Source of the DNA: Jannaschia sp. GRR-S6-38
Lineage (GTDB): Bacteria > Pseudomonadota > Alphaproteobacteria > Rhodobacterales > Rhodobacteraceae
Direction of reading: 5' to 3'
NCBI RefSeq assembly: GCF_029853695.1
Contig: NZ_CP122537.1
Coordinates: forward strand, 1,736,001-1,800,000
DNA length: 64,000 bases
Shown: in pieces, positions 29,102-38,618 of the stretch
Layout: each line of letters opens with the position of its first letter
Position numbering within the stretch: the stretch's first letter is position 1
Position numbers and translations under genes: made by a program
Notes under the pieces: generated by a model
What the model saw: the letters and a program-made list of their open reading frames with translations, nothing else
Databases searched by the model: none
What the model was told of the DNA's origin: nothing

Positions 29102-30871
29102 TCACGCCCCGGCCTCCTCTGGTGCGGCTTGCTCGTCCTCCTCGGAGGTGCCGACGACCTCCTCCGGAGTGACCCAGCCCAACATCACGCGGGCGGTCAT
29201 GATCATGTCCTGCGCCTCCTCCAGCGAGACGTCGAAGGGTTCCAACAGGCCATCATCCTTCTGGCGCTCGCCGCCGACGACGGTCCAGCCGCCGGCCAGC
29301 TCCCAATCGGCGCAGCGCGCGAACTCCTCCAGCGAGGTGACGCCGTCCTTCGACAGCGCCTCCAGCATCTGCGGGGTGAGGCCCTCGAAATTGGCCAGGT
29401 CGTCCTGCAGTCCGTTCTCGCGGGCAACGGCCAGGGCCTTGGCGTTCTGCGCCTCGAGATAGTCGCGGGCACGGGCCTGCAGCTCGTTGGCGGTGTCCTC
29501 GTCGACGCCGTCGATCACCAAAAGCTCGTCGAGCTCGACATAGGCGACCTCCTCGAGATTGGTGAACCCTTCGGAGACCAGGAGCTGGGCGAAGAACTCG
29601 TCGAGATCCAGCGTGTCCATGAAGAGCTTGGTTCGCTCCTCGAACTCGGCCTGGCGGCGCTTCGATTCCTCTTCCTCGGTCAGGATGTCGATATCGAGCC
29701 CGGTCAGCTGCGACGCGAGGCGCACGTTCTGGCCGCGGCGGCCGATGGCCAGCGACAGCTGCTCCTCGGGCACGACGACCTCGATGCGCTCGGCATCCTC
29801 GTCGATGACGACCTTGGTCACCTCGGCGGGCTGCAGCGCGTTCACGAGGAACGTCGCCGCGTCGTCGGTCCAGGGGATGATGTCGATCTTCTCGCCCTGC
29901 AGCTCGTTGACGACGGCCTGCACGCGGCTGCCGCGCATGCCGACGCAGGCGCCCACGGGGTCGATCGAGCTGTCGTAGGAGATCACGGCGATCTTGGCGC
30001 GCGATCCCGGATCGCGGGCGCAGGCCTTGATCTCGATGACGCCGTCATAGATCTCCGGCACCTCCATCTTGAACAGCTCTTCCATGAACTCGGGCGCGGT
30101 GCGCGACAGGAAGATCTGGGGCCCGCGCGGCTCGCGGCGGACATCCTTGATGTAGACGCGGATGCGGTCGCCGGGGCGGTAGCTCTCGCGGCCGATCTTG
30201 TCGTTGCGGCGCAGCACGGCTTCGCCGGCGCCGATATCGACGATGATGTTGCCGTATTCCTCGCGCTTGACGAGACCGTTGATGATCTGGCCGGCGCGGT
30301 CCTTGAACTCTTCGAACTGGCGGTCGCGCTCGGCTTCCCGGACCTTCTGCAGGATCACCTGCTTGGCCGATTGCGCGGCGATGCGGCCCATGTCGACGGG
30401 CGGCACGACATCCACCAGGATGTCACCCTCCTGCGGCGGCGTATCCTGGTCGACGCCCTCGGTCTTCATGCGGTCCACCTCGGTGGGCTTGCGCAGGTTG
30501 AAGGCGCGCACCTCGCGCTCGCCGGTCTTCTCACCTTCCTCGTCGAAGAGCGTGACCTTGCGACGGGTGACGAAGATGTCCGGCTTCGCCTGCGTCACGG
30601 CCTGCGTGGCGGCGTCGCCGGGGATCTGCGCCTTCTCGTTCTCGATCGCGTCCTCGTCGGTGACGGTGCGCTGGCGCGTGAAGGTCGCCTGGCCCGTCTT
30701 GCGGTCGATGGACACGCGAATGTCCATCTCGGAGCCGTAGCGCGACTTGGCCGCGCGGGCGAGGCTCTCCTCCATGGCCTCGATCACGAGGCCCGGGTCG
30801 ATCATCTTCTCGCGGGCGACCGCGTCGGCGATCTGGAGAAGCTCCAGCTGGTTTGCGGATGTGATGGCCAT
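29102..30871 (-). CDS. nusA: Transcription termination/antitermination protein NusA
   Basis: 589 residues from ATG 30871 (AGGAAG inside the rimP end). It binds RNA polymerase and nascent RNA and modulates pausing, termination and antitermination. The N-terminal polymerase-binding domain ([21 protein letters not shown]) is followed by S1 ([20 protein letters not shown]), KH1 ([25 protein letters not shown]) and KH2 ([22 protein letters not shown]). Acidic helix-hairpin repeats ending [12 protein letters not shown] complete it. It starts one base after the rimP stop. As it promotes hairpin-dependent termination, it could act back on the leader hairpin at 31502-31524. Confidence 0.98.
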   Translation of the reverse strand: MAITSANQLELLQIADAVAREKMIDPGLVIEAMEESLARAAKSRYGSEMDIRVSIDRKTGQATFTRQRTVTDEDAIENEKAQIPGDAATQAVTQAKPDIFVTRRKVTLFDEEGEKTGEREVRAFNLRKPTEVDRMKTEGVDQDTPPQEGDILVDVVPPVDMGRIAAQSAKQVILQKVREAERDRQFEEFKDRAGQIINGLVKREEYGNIIVDIGAGEAVLRRNDKIGRESYRPGDRIRVYIKDVRREPRGPQIFLSRTAPEFMEELFKMEVPEIYDGVIEIKACARDPGSRAKIAVISYDSSIDPVGACVGMRGSRVQAVVNELQGEKIDIIPWTDDAATFLVNALQPAEVTKVVIDEDAERIEVVVPEEQLSLAIGRRGQNVRLASQLTGLDIDILTEEEESKRRQAEFEERTKLFMDTLDLDEFFAQLLVSEGFTNLEEVAYVELDELLVIDGVDEDTANELQARARDYLEAQNAKALAVARENGLQDDLANFEGLTPQMLEALSKDGVTSLEEFARCADWELAGGWTVVGGERQKDDGLLEPFDVSLEEAQDMIMTARVMLGWVTPEEVVGTSEEDEQAAPEEAGA

Positions 30872-30872
30872 G

Positions 30873-31457
30873 TCAGTCTTCCTCACCGTCCATGAGTGTC
30901 GTCACTTCGTCGAATTGGGCCGGGTCGATCTGGCCCTTGTCCTTGCGGCTGTTCAGCACGTCGCGGATCAGCTCGTCCGTCAGGATCAGCTTGGCGTCGG
31001 ACAGCCATTCGAATTGCAGCCCGATGGTCAGCGTCTCGCCGCCGCGCTCGATCTCGATCAGAACCTCGGAGCCCTCGGTCCCGGCCAGCGCGCCCTTGAA
31101 GCGCCGCTGACCGTCGATCAACTCCTCGGTCTCGACGCGGGCCTCGTAGCCTTCCCAGACGTCGAAATCCTTCAGCCGCGTCAGCGGCCGGTCGATCCCG
31201 GGCGAGGAGACCTCGAGCGTGTATTCGCCCTCGATCGGGTCCTCGACATCCAGCACCGCCGACAGCGCCTGGCTGATCTCGGCCAGCGCGTCGACCTCGA
31301 TCCCGCCCTCGGGCAGATCGGCCATCACCTGCAGCGTGGCCGTCTTGCCGGACATCAGCCGCAGGCGCACCAGCTCGTAGCCCATGTCCTCGATGACGGG
31401 GGCCACGATTTCGGCCAGGCGCTTGTCGAGCGCGGTCTTGGCGATCAGGTCGGACAT
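30873..31457 (-). CDS. rimP: Ribosome maturation factor RimP
   Basis: 194 residues from ATG 31457 ([20 protein letters not shown]). Needed for 30S subunit assembly. It has the N-terminal alpha/beta domain with GYELVRLRL and the typical [18 protein letters not shown], then the C-terminal SH3-like domain and an extended acidic tail (ending MDGEED). It heads the rimP-nusA-ylxR-infB operon, with its own promoter at 31569-31597 and a terminator-like hairpin in the leader. Confidence 0.96.
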   Translation of the reverse strand: MSDLIAKTALDKRLAEIVAPVIEDMGYELVRLRLMSGKTATLQVMADLPEGGIEVDALAEISQALSAVLDVEDPIEGEYTLEVSSPGIDRPLTRLKDFDVWEGYEARVETEELIDGQRRFKGALAGTEGSEVLIEIERGGETLTIGLQFEWLSDAKLILTDELIRDVLNSRKDKGQIDPAQFDEVTTLMDGEED

Positions 31458-31501
31458 CGCGAGGTCGGTTTTTCCTGTTTCTGGTCGGGGCGGACGGGCA
31501 C

Positions 31502-31524
31502 AAAAAAACGGGCCCGCGGCCCGT
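31502..31524 (-). terminator. Terminator-like hairpin in the rimP operon leader (putative attenuator)
   Basis: On the minus strand ACGGGCC-GCG-GGCCCGT is followed by a run of seven T. It ends 44 bases before the rimP ATG and lies downstream of the predicted start near 31561, so the operon transcript must pass it. An upstream GCGGCC (31555-31550) could pair with GGCCGC inside the 5' arm (31521-31516), offering an antiterminator. No minus-strand gene lies upstream that would need a terminator here. Confidence 0.65.
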
Positions 31525-31568
31525 CGATCTTTCCCGGTGGAGACCCTGAGGCCGCCGCTGTTGAGGCG

Positions 31569-31597
31569 CATATAGGGGAGGGGTGCGGCCGATGCAA
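31569..31597 (-). promoter_or_regulatory. Sigma-70 type promoter of the rimP-nusA-ylxR-infB operon
   Basis: On the minus strand TTGCAT (31597-31592), a 17-base spacer and TATATG (31574-31569). It predicts a transcript start near 31561 and a leader of about 104 bases to the rimP ATG. It lies in the intergenic space shared with the divergent Rieske-FAD reductase gene. Confidence 0.6.
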
Positions 31598-31673
31598 GCC
31601 CGCCGCCGCGCGCGTCCCCTTTCCCGCCGATCCGCCGGGGCTATCCTTTGACGAACCCCGCAGGAGAAGCCCG

Positions 31674-33179
31674 ATGCCGCAGATCACACTCGCCCTGTCC
31701 GATATCCCCGAAGGTGTCCCGCACAAGCCTGAGGACGCCGATGTCATCCTGATCCGCGCCGGCGATTCGGTGACCGCGCTGGGCCATCTCTGCCCGCATT
31801 ACGGCCTGCCGCTGGCCAAGGGCGTGATCCGCGACGGCGCGCTGATCTGTCCCTTCCACCACGCCTGCTTCGACGCGCGGACCGGCCGCCAGGCGCAGCC
31901 GCCGGGCCATGGCGATCTCAGCCGCTTCGCGGTGACGGTGGCCGATGGCCGGGTGACCGTCGAGCTGCCCGCCGACGCCGTGCCCCACGCGCCGCCCGCG
32001 CATGGCGGGCAGGGGCTCGATACCCGCCGCGTGGTCCTCGCCGGCGCGGGCGCCGCGGCGGAGGAATGTGCGCTCAGGCTGCGCGAGTCCGGCTTCGAGG
32101 GCGTGATCGAGATGATCGCGCCGGGGACCCTGCCGCCCTATGACCGCACGATGCTGTCCAAGGCCGCGCTGGCCGGGAAGAAGGGCGCCGCCGACCTCGT
32201 TCTGACCGATGCCGAGGGGCTGGCCGCGCGCGACATCGCCCGCATCGACGGTCGCATCGCGAAGGTCGAGCCGGGCCGCGTCACGCTGGCCGATGGCGGC
32301 ACCCACGCCTTCGACCGGCTGCTGGTCGCGCCCGGGGGCGAGCCGATCCGGCCCGACCTGCCCGGCATCGACCTGGCGGGCATCCACACGCTCCGCTCCG
32401 TCGAGGAGGCCGAGGCGTTGTCGGAAGCGGCCGGCGCGGCGAAGCGCGTCGCGCTGATCGGCGGCGGCTTCATCGGGATGGAGGGGGCGCTGACCCTGGC
32501 CAAGCGGGGCTGCGACGTGACCGTCGTCATGCGCGAGGACGTGCCGCTGGAGCGCGTGCTGGGCACGCGCGTCGGCCGCGCGATCATGGCCGAGCACGAG
32601 GATGCGGGCGTCCGCTTCGTCGCGGGGGCCGAGGTCGAGGGCTTCGATGGAGACGGGGCGGTTTCGGCGATCCGACTAAAGGGCGGCGCGCCCGTCGAAG
32701 CCGATCTGGTGGTGTTGGCGATGGGCGTGAAGCCCGCGACCGGCGCGATCGAAGGCCTTCCGCTGGAGAAGGACGGCGGCGTCCGCGTGGCCGAGGATCT
32801 GTCCGTGCCGGGCCTCGACGGGGTCTTCGTGGCGGGCGATTGCGCCCATGCGCCCACGCCCTTCGGCGCCGCCCGGATCGAGCATTGGCGCGTCGCCCGC
32901 CAGCACGGCGCCCGCGTCGCGCGCGGCATCGCGGGGGGCACCGCCGGGCTGGCCGACATCCCGTTCTTCTGGACGGCGCTCGCCCGGCAATACCGCTATC
33001 TCGGCCATGCCGAGGATTGGGACGAGATCCTGTTCGACGGCGCGCCCGAGGACGGGCCCTTCCTGGCCCGCTACGTGAAGGACGGCCAGGTCATGGCGGC
33101 GCTGACCGCGGGTCGGGATGCCGACCTCGCCGCGCTGCATCTGCGCATGGCGGCGGCGAGCGGCCCGGTCCCGGCCTGA
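31674..33179 (+). CDS. Rieske-domain FAD/NAD(P) oxidoreductase (AIFM3-like)
   Basis: 501 residues from ATG 31674 with AGGAG 7 bases upstream. An N-terminal Rieske [2Fe-2S] domain (LCPHYGLPLAKG and CPFHHACFD, about residues 39-68) is fused to a pyridine-nucleotide disulphide-type reductase. FAD is bound at RVVLAGAGAAAEECALRLRE, NAD(P)H at RVALIGGGFIGMEGALTLAK, and FAD again at GVFVAGDCAH. The layout is that of apoptosis-inducing-factor-3-type reductases or ferredoxin reductases of oxygenases. The electron acceptor is unknown, and no oxygenase gene is adjacent. It is divergent from the rimP operon. Confidence 0.9.
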   Translation: MPQITLALSDIPEGVPHKPEDADVILIRAGDSVTALGHLCPHYGLPLAKGVIRDGALICPFHHACFDARTGRQAQPPGHGDLSRFAVTVADGRVTVELPADAVPHAPPAHGGQGLDTRRVVLAGAGAAAEECALRLRESGFEGVIEMIAPGTLPPYDRTMLSKAALAGKKGAADLVLTDAEGLAARDIARIDGRIAKVEPGRVTLADGGTHAFDRLLVAPGGEPIRPDLPGIDLAGIHTLRSVEEAEALSEAAGAAKRVALIGGGFIGMEGALTLAKRGCDVTVVMREDVPLERVLGTRVGRAIMAEHEDAGVRFVAGAEVEGFDGDGAVSAIRLKGGAPVEADLVVLAMGVKPATGAIEGLPLEKDGGVRVAEDLSVPGLDGVFVAGDCAHAPTPFGAARIEHWRVARQHGARVARGIAGGTAGLADIPFFWTALARQYRYLGHAEDWDEILFDGAPEDGPFLARYVKDGQVMAALTAGRDADLAALHLRMAAASGPVPA

Positions 33180-33185
33180 CCGCGA

Positions 33186-33437
33186 TCAACCGCAGCGCAG
33201 GCCGAAGATCCGGCCCTGCCGGTCGACCAGCACGTTCAGCCGGTCGGGCATGAAATCCATCGTCACCGCCGTGTCGGGCCCGACGATCCGGTGGTTCAGC
33301 TCGGCGGGCAGGCTGACCGCCGCGATATTGGTGCCGACCAGCGCCCCGTATTCCCGGGCGCGGCAGGGATCGTCGATGGCCTCGTCCTCGAACTGGCAGG
33401 CCGCCAGAAGGACCAGAAGGGGGATCGCGTGTCGCAT
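33186..33437 (-). CDS. Peptidase inhibitor I78-family lipoprotein
   Basis: 83 residues from ATG 33437 with GGAGG 6 bases upstream. The signal MRHAIPLLVLLAAC ends in a lipobox Cys. The mature part shows the I78 pattern: DPCRAREYGALVGTNIA, TAVTMDFMPDRLNVLVD and the terminal GLRCG. Family members inhibit serine proteases, mostly inferred from the Aspergillus elastase inhibitor. The short single-domain length is normal. The target is unknown. Confidence 0.82.
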   Translation of the reverse strand: MRHAIPLLVLLAACQFEDEAIDDPCRAREYGALVGTNIAAVSLPAELNHRIVGPDTAVTMDFMPDRLNVLVDRQGRIFGLRCG

Positions 33438-33511
33438 CGGTGCCTCCACTCGTTCGTTGCAATCCATCGGGCGATATCCCAGCGTGACAGGCAATAACCG
33501 GAGGGGAACAC

Positions 33512-34624
<1,113 letters not shown>

Positions 34625-34710
34625 CGACGGGGTTCCATCTTCCTCCGGCCGGCCATACTGCACGGCGAGCCGGAGGCGCAGGCCCCCGGCGCCCAGCCGA
34701 AAGGAAGACC

Positions 34711-35421
34711 ATGTCCCAGCGCGACCGCCCGCTCCTCGCCGTTCTCATCGACGCCGACAACATCCCCGCCAAATTCGCGCAGGCGGTGATGAAGGAGATC
34801 ACCTCGCTGGGCGAGCCGGGCCTGCGCCGGGTCTATGGCGACTGGTCCTCGGGGCAACTGCGGGGCTGGTCCGACAAGGTGCTGGAGCTGGGGCTGGTCG
34901 CGCATCAGGAGACGGCCAACACCAAGGGCAAGAACGCCTCCGATATCGGGCTGGTGATCGACGCGATGGACGTACTGCATACCGGGCGCTTCGACGCCTT
35001 CGTGCTGGTCTCCTCGGATAGCGACTTCACGCGCCTCGCCTCGCGCATCCGCGAGGAGGGACTGGAGGTGATCGGCATCGGCGAGGGTAAGGCCCCCGAA
35101 AGCCTGCGCAACGTCTGCAATCGCTTCATCATGATCGAGAACATCGTCGACGAGCCGCAGCCGGAAGCCGGCGGCCGCGCGGCCAGCCGGAAGCAGCAGC
35201 CGCAGGACGCGCTGCCGCTCATCCTGCGCGCGATGGAACGGATGGACCAAGACGACGAATGGTACGCGCTGGGCGCGCTGGGCAGCCAGATCGTCGCCGA
35301 GGCGCCCGATTTCGACACGCGGACCTACGGCAAGCGCAAGCTCTCGGACCTCGTGGGCGAGATCAAGCGGCTGGAGACGCGGATGCAGGGCACGCAGATG
35401 ATGGTGCGCCGGGTCGACTAG
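34711..35421 (+). CDS. NYN-domain (LabA/DUF88) protein with C-terminal LOTUS-like domain
   Basis: 236 residues from ATG 34711 (AGGAAG upstream). The NYN nuclease-like domain shows the acidic set: Asp14/Asp16 in VLIDADNIPA, NTKGKNASDIGLVIDAMD and VLVSSDSDFTRLASRI. A C-terminal segment (LPLILRAMERMDQDDEWYALGALGSQI to KRKLSDLVGEIKRLE) fits an OST-HTH/LOTUS winged helix. Family members are presumed RNases or RNA-binding proteins. It follows frmA by 86 bases. Confidence 0.87.
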   Translation: MSQRDRPLLAVLIDADNIPAKFAQAVMKEITSLGEPGLRRVYGDWSSGQLRGWSDKVLELGLVAHQETANTKGKNASDIGLVIDAMDVLHTGRFDAFVLVSSDSDFTRLASRIREEGLEVIGIGEGKAPESLRNVCNRFIMIENIVDEPQPEAGGRAASRKQQPQDALPLILRAMERMDQDDEWYALGALGSQIVAEAPDFDTRTYGKRKLSDLVGEIKRLETRMQGTQMMVRRVD

Positions 35422-35430
35422 GCCGCGCCG

Positions 35431-35910
35431 TCAGCCGGCATCGTCGGAGCCTTCGAAGCGGATCCGGATCTCGCGCAGCACCGGGATCGCCGCGCGGGCG
35501 CGATGCGCGCCCACTTCGCGTACGACGCGGGTCAGGATCGGCCGGATCGCGCCCAACGCGGCCTCGCGGGCGGCCAGCCCGGCGCGGCTGATCGAGACGC
35601 GCTTGCGCCGGGCGTCGTCCCAGTCGGGCCGGATATGCACATGCCCGGCCCATTCCAGCTTGGCCAGGGTGTTGGTCATCGCGCCCCGGGTGACGTGAAA
35701 GCTGCGCGCCAATTCGGCGGGCGAGCGTTCGGCCTGCATCTGCGCGAGGTGGTTCAGCACGACGAAATGCGACAGCTCCATCCCCTTGGGCAGCGCACGG
35801 CTGAGGCGCGCGCGGACCAGTTGGTCCGCGGTCAGCATCTCGGAGAAGAGCGCGACGGCCAGCCGCTCGGCTTCCTCCCGGGCTTCGGTCTCGGGGCGGG
35901 CGTCGTTCAT
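35431..35910 (-). CDS. MarR-family transcriptional regulator
   Basis: 159 residues from ATG 35910 with GGAGGG upstream. It has a winged helix with LNHLAQMQAERSPAELARSF, HVTRGAMTNTLAKLEWAGHV and the wing DWDDARRKRVSISRAG. MarR proteins are usually repressors responding to small phenolics or oxidants. Its start overlaps the stop of the nitrilase gene (ATGA), and it is the last gene of the grxC-nitrilase-marR unit. Confidence 0.9.
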   Translation of the reverse strand: MNDARPETEAREEAERLAVALFSEMLTADQLVRARLSRALPKGMELSHFVVLNHLAQMQAERSPAELARSFHVTRGAMTNTLAKLEWAGHVHIRPDWDDARRKRVSISRAGLAAREAALGAIRPILTRVVREVGAHRARAAIPVLREIRIRFEGSDDAG

Positions 35911-36737
35911 GGTCCCTCCCAACGCGGCTCGTTCGCGAGCGACGGCACCCGGCCGCGCGCCGCGGCCACCGCTTCGAGGTCGACCTCGCAGACATAGGCG
36001 CCGGGCTCGACCCCGGCATCGAGCAGCACCTCGCCCCAGGGTGCGACGGCCATCGAATGGCCCCATGTCCGGCGTGCCCGTCCTTCCGCCGCCGGATGGG
36101 ACCCGGTCTGCGCCGGCGCCAGCACGAAACAGCCCGTCTCGATCGCCCGGGCGCGCAGCAGCACCTCCCAATGCGCGGCGCCGGTGACCGGGGAAAAGGC
36201 CGAGGGCACGGTCAGGATCTGCGCCCCGGCCTGCGCGAGGCGGCGATAGAGCGCGGGAAAGCGGATGTCGTAGCAGATCGTCATGCCGATCGGGGCGAAG
36301 GGCGTCTGCGCGAGCGTCGCGCACTCCCCGGGCCGGTAACCCGCCGATTCGCGATAGGTCTCAGTCGCGTCGACCGCCACGTCGAACATGTGAATCTTGT
36401 CGTAGCGCGCCGCGACGCTGCCGTCGGGTGCCACCAGGAAGGACCGGTTGGCGAACCGCCCCTGCGGATCGGCGCTGCGCAGGGCCAGGCTGCCGATCAG
36501 CAGCCAGATGCCATGCGCGCGCGCGGCCTGCCGCAGCGCGGCCAGCGTGGGGTCCTCCGCTTCCGGGCGCAGCACGTCGCGCTGGCGCGCGCGATCGGTC
36601 GAGACGCAATTTGTGACTTCGGGGGTCAGGACGAAGCCTGCGCCCTGTCGGGCGGCCTCGGCGACATGGCCCAGCGTTTCGGGCAGGTTGGCCTCCGGAT
36701 CGTCGGAGGCGGTGAGCTGGACCAGCCCGACCCTCAT
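35907..36737 (-). CDS. Carbon-nitrogen hydrolase (Nit1/Nit2-like)
   Basis: 276 residues from ATG 36737. The catalytic triad of the nitrilase superfamily is visible: Glu in LTPEVTN, Lys in RYDKIHMFDV and Cys in MTICYDIRFP. DVAVDATETYRESAGYRPG and WEVLLRARAIETGCFVLAPAQTG are typical of the Nit branch. Nit enzymes act as amidases that repair deaminated glutathione or omega-amides. The close coupling to a glutaredoxin gene (ATGA overlap) fits a glutathione-related role, which is inference. Confidence 0.92.
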   Translation of the reverse strand: MRVGLVQLTASDDPEANLPETLGHVAEAARQGAGFVLTPEVTNCVSTDRARQRDVLRPEAEDPTLAALRQAARAHGIWLLIGSLALRSADPQGRFANRSFLVAPDGSVAARYDKIHMFDVAVDATETYRESAGYRPGECATLAQTPFAPIGMTICYDIRFPALYRRLAQAGAQILTVPSAFSPVTGAAHWEVLLRARAIETGCFVLAPAQTGSHPAAEGRARRTWGHSMAVAPWGEVLLDAGVEPGAYVCEVDLEAVAAARGRVPSLANEPRWEGP

Positions 36738-36994
36738 CCGGTCGCGAGAAGCGGTTCCAGCTTGCCCGCGGAGTCCAGCGCATAGAGATCGTCGCAGCCG
36801 CCGACATGGGTGTCGCCCACGAAGATCTGCGGCGTGGTGCGGCGGCCATTGGCGCGTTGCATCATCTCGGCGCGCTTGCCCGGGGCGGTCGAGACGTCGT
36901 GCTCGACGACCTGCGCGCCCTTCGCCTTCAGCAGGCGGATCGCGGCGGTGCAGAAACCGCAAAGCGGCTGGGTGTAGACTTCGACGGTGGTCAT
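36734..36994 (-). CDS. grxC: Glutaredoxin 3
   Basis: 86 residues from ATG 36994. It has the active-site Cys12-Gly-Phe-Cys15 (the usual third residue is Tyr) and the glutathione-binding TTPQIFVGDTHVGGCDDLYAL. It reduces protein and mixed disulphides using glutathione. The stop overlaps the nitrilase ATG, the first coupling in the three-gene unit. Confidence 0.95.
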   Translation of the reverse strand: MTTVEVYTQPLCGFCTAAIRLLKAKGAQVVEHDVSTAPGKRAEMMQRANGRRTTPQIFVGDTHVGGCDDLYALDSAGKLEPLLATG

Positions 36995-37033
36995 GGCGCG
37001 TACTGATGGGGCTCTCACCGGACATATAAGGTC

Positions 37034-37786
37034 TCAGCCGTCCTTCGCAACGCGGGCGAGGACCAGCGCGGTGATCCGTGCCGCGCCGCCGCGTCGCAGC
37101 GCGTCGGCACAGGCCGCCATCGTCGCGCCCGAGGTCATCACGTCGTCGACCAGCGCCACGTGGCGTCCGGCGAGGTCGGCCGCCGCGGCCAGCCGGATCG
37201 CCCCCGCCAGGTTCGCGAAGCGGTCGGACACGCCGCGATGATCCTGGCTCGGCGTGTGGCGCACCCGCTCCAGCGCCAGCGGCGCGAAGGTCCCGCCGCT
37301 GCGCGCGGCGAGGGCCCCGGCCAGCAGGGCCGACTGGTTGTAGCGCCGCCGCAGAAGGCGCCAGCGATGCAGGGGGACGGGGACGAAGACGGTCTCGGGG
37401 CCGACCAGGTCGCGGGCCCGGCGATACATCCAGGCGGCCAGCGCCGGCGCCATCTCGGTCCGGTCGCCATGCTTGAAGGCCAGCGCGATGCGCCGCCCGC
37501 CCCCGGCATAGCGGAGCGCGGCCCGTCCCTCGTCCCAGGGCCGCGCGAGGGTGAGGCATTCGTCGCAATGCGCCGGGCCGTCATCGGCGCCGGGCAGCGG
37601 CACGCCGCAGAGCCCGCAGGCCGCGCCCGAGATGAAGGGCGTGTCGCGCCAGCAATCGGGGCAGAGCCCGCCGCGATCCTCGACCCGGGCCTCGCAGGTC
37701 AGGCAGCGGTTGGGATAGAGCATGTCGCGCAGCCCCGCGACGATCCGTCCCGCGTGCCGCCCCGGCGTTTGCAAACCTTGCGGCAT
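37034..37786 (-). CDS. comF: ComF-family protein (zinc ribbon plus phosphoribosyltransferase domain)
   Basis: 250 residues from ATG 37786 (GGAG 8 bases upstream; ATG 37723 is a shorter alternative). N-terminal double zinc ribbon CLTC...CPDC and CGLC...CDEC, then the PRTase region with VPVPLHRWRLLRRRYNQSALLA and VALVDDVMTSGATM. ComF is needed for DNA uptake in competent bacteria, but this form is widespread and its enzymatic activity is unclear. Its start is only 16 bases from that of the divergent methyltransferase. Confidence 0.92.
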   Translation of the reverse strand: MPQGLQTPGRHAGRIVAGLRDMLYPNRCLTCEARVEDRGGLCPDCWRDTPFISGAACGLCGVPLPGADDGPAHCDECLTLARPWDEGRAALRYAGGGRRIALAFKHGDRTEMAPALAAWMYRRARDLVGPETVFVPVPLHRWRLLRRRYNQSALLAGALAARSGGTFAPLALERVRHTPSQDHRGVSDRFANLAGAIRLAAAADLAGRHVALVDDVMTSGATMAACADALRRGGAARITALVLARVAKDG

Positions 37787-37802
37787 CGCCTATCTCCCCG
37801 CC

Positions 37803-38618
37803 ATGTCCCGAGAGCCCCTGACCGATCGCCACGCCCTGGCCCTGCACCGCGCCCGCGCCGACGGAACCGCATGGTTTCTGCACGAGGCGGCGATGGACGA
37901 GCTGGAGGAGAGGCTGAAGGACGTTAACAGAAGCTTTACGAAGCCCGCGATCGTGACCGGCCAGCAGGAACTCTGGTCCGGGTTTCGGCCGGGGGCGCGC
38001 GTCGTGGCCGATACGGACACGCTCGCGCTGGAGCCGGAGGCGCATGATCTCGTGATCCACGCGATGGCGCTGCATTGGGCGGACGACCCCGTGGGCCAGC
38101 TGATCCAGTGCCGGCGCGCCCTGCAGCCCGACGGGTTGATGATGGTCGCGACGCTGGGCGGGGAGACCCTGACCGAGCTGCGCGCCGCGCTGGCCGAGGC
38201 CGAGGCGCAGGTCACCGGGGGTCTCAGCCCGCGGGTCGGGCCGATGGGCGAGGTGCGGGACCTGGGCGCGCTGCTGCAGCGCGCCGGGCTGGCGCTGCCC
38301 GTGGCCGACGTGACCACGCAAGCCGTGCGCTACCGCGACCTGCCGCATCTGGCCCGCGACCTGCGGGCCATGGGCGAGAGCAACGCGCTGGCGCAGCGCC
38401 ACCGATCGACGCCGCCGCGCGATCTTTTCAGCGTGGCCAACCAAATCTATAAGGACGCCTTCCCCGATGGGGACGGCATCCGCGCGACGTTCCAGACGGT
38501 CTACCTGACCGGATGGGCCCCGTCGGAAGACCAGCCGAAGCCGCTGCGCCCGGGATCGGCGCAAGCCCGGCTGGCGGATGCGCTGGGCGTGAAGGAACTG
38601 GGGAGCGAAGACCGATGA
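37803..38618 (+). CDS. NDUFAF5-like methyltransferase-fold protein
   Basis: 271 residues from ATG 37803. The start TDRHALALHRARADG and the downstream block HDLVIHAMALHWADDPVGQLIQ, RRALQPDGLMMVATLGGETLTELR are those of the BioC/NDUFAF5-type family. The normal SAM motif I (D-x-G-x-G-x-G) is missing: the equivalent stretch reads KPAIVTGQQELWSGFRPGARV. The protein may bind SAM weakly or have become a non-catalytic factor. Its stop overlaps hemH (ATGA). Confidence 0.8.
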   Translation: MSREPLTDRHALALHRARADGTAWFLHEAAMDELEERLKDVNRSFTKPAIVTGQQELWSGFRPGARVVADTDTLALEPEAHDLVIHAMALHWADDPVGQLIQCRRALQPDGLMMVATLGGETLTELRAALAEAEAQVTGGLSPRVGPMGEVRDLGALLQRAGLALPVADVTTQAVRYRDLPHLARDLRAMGESNALAQRHRSTPPRDLFSVANQIYKDAFPDGDGIRATFQTVYLTGWAPSEDQPKPLRPGSAQARLADALGVKELGSEDR

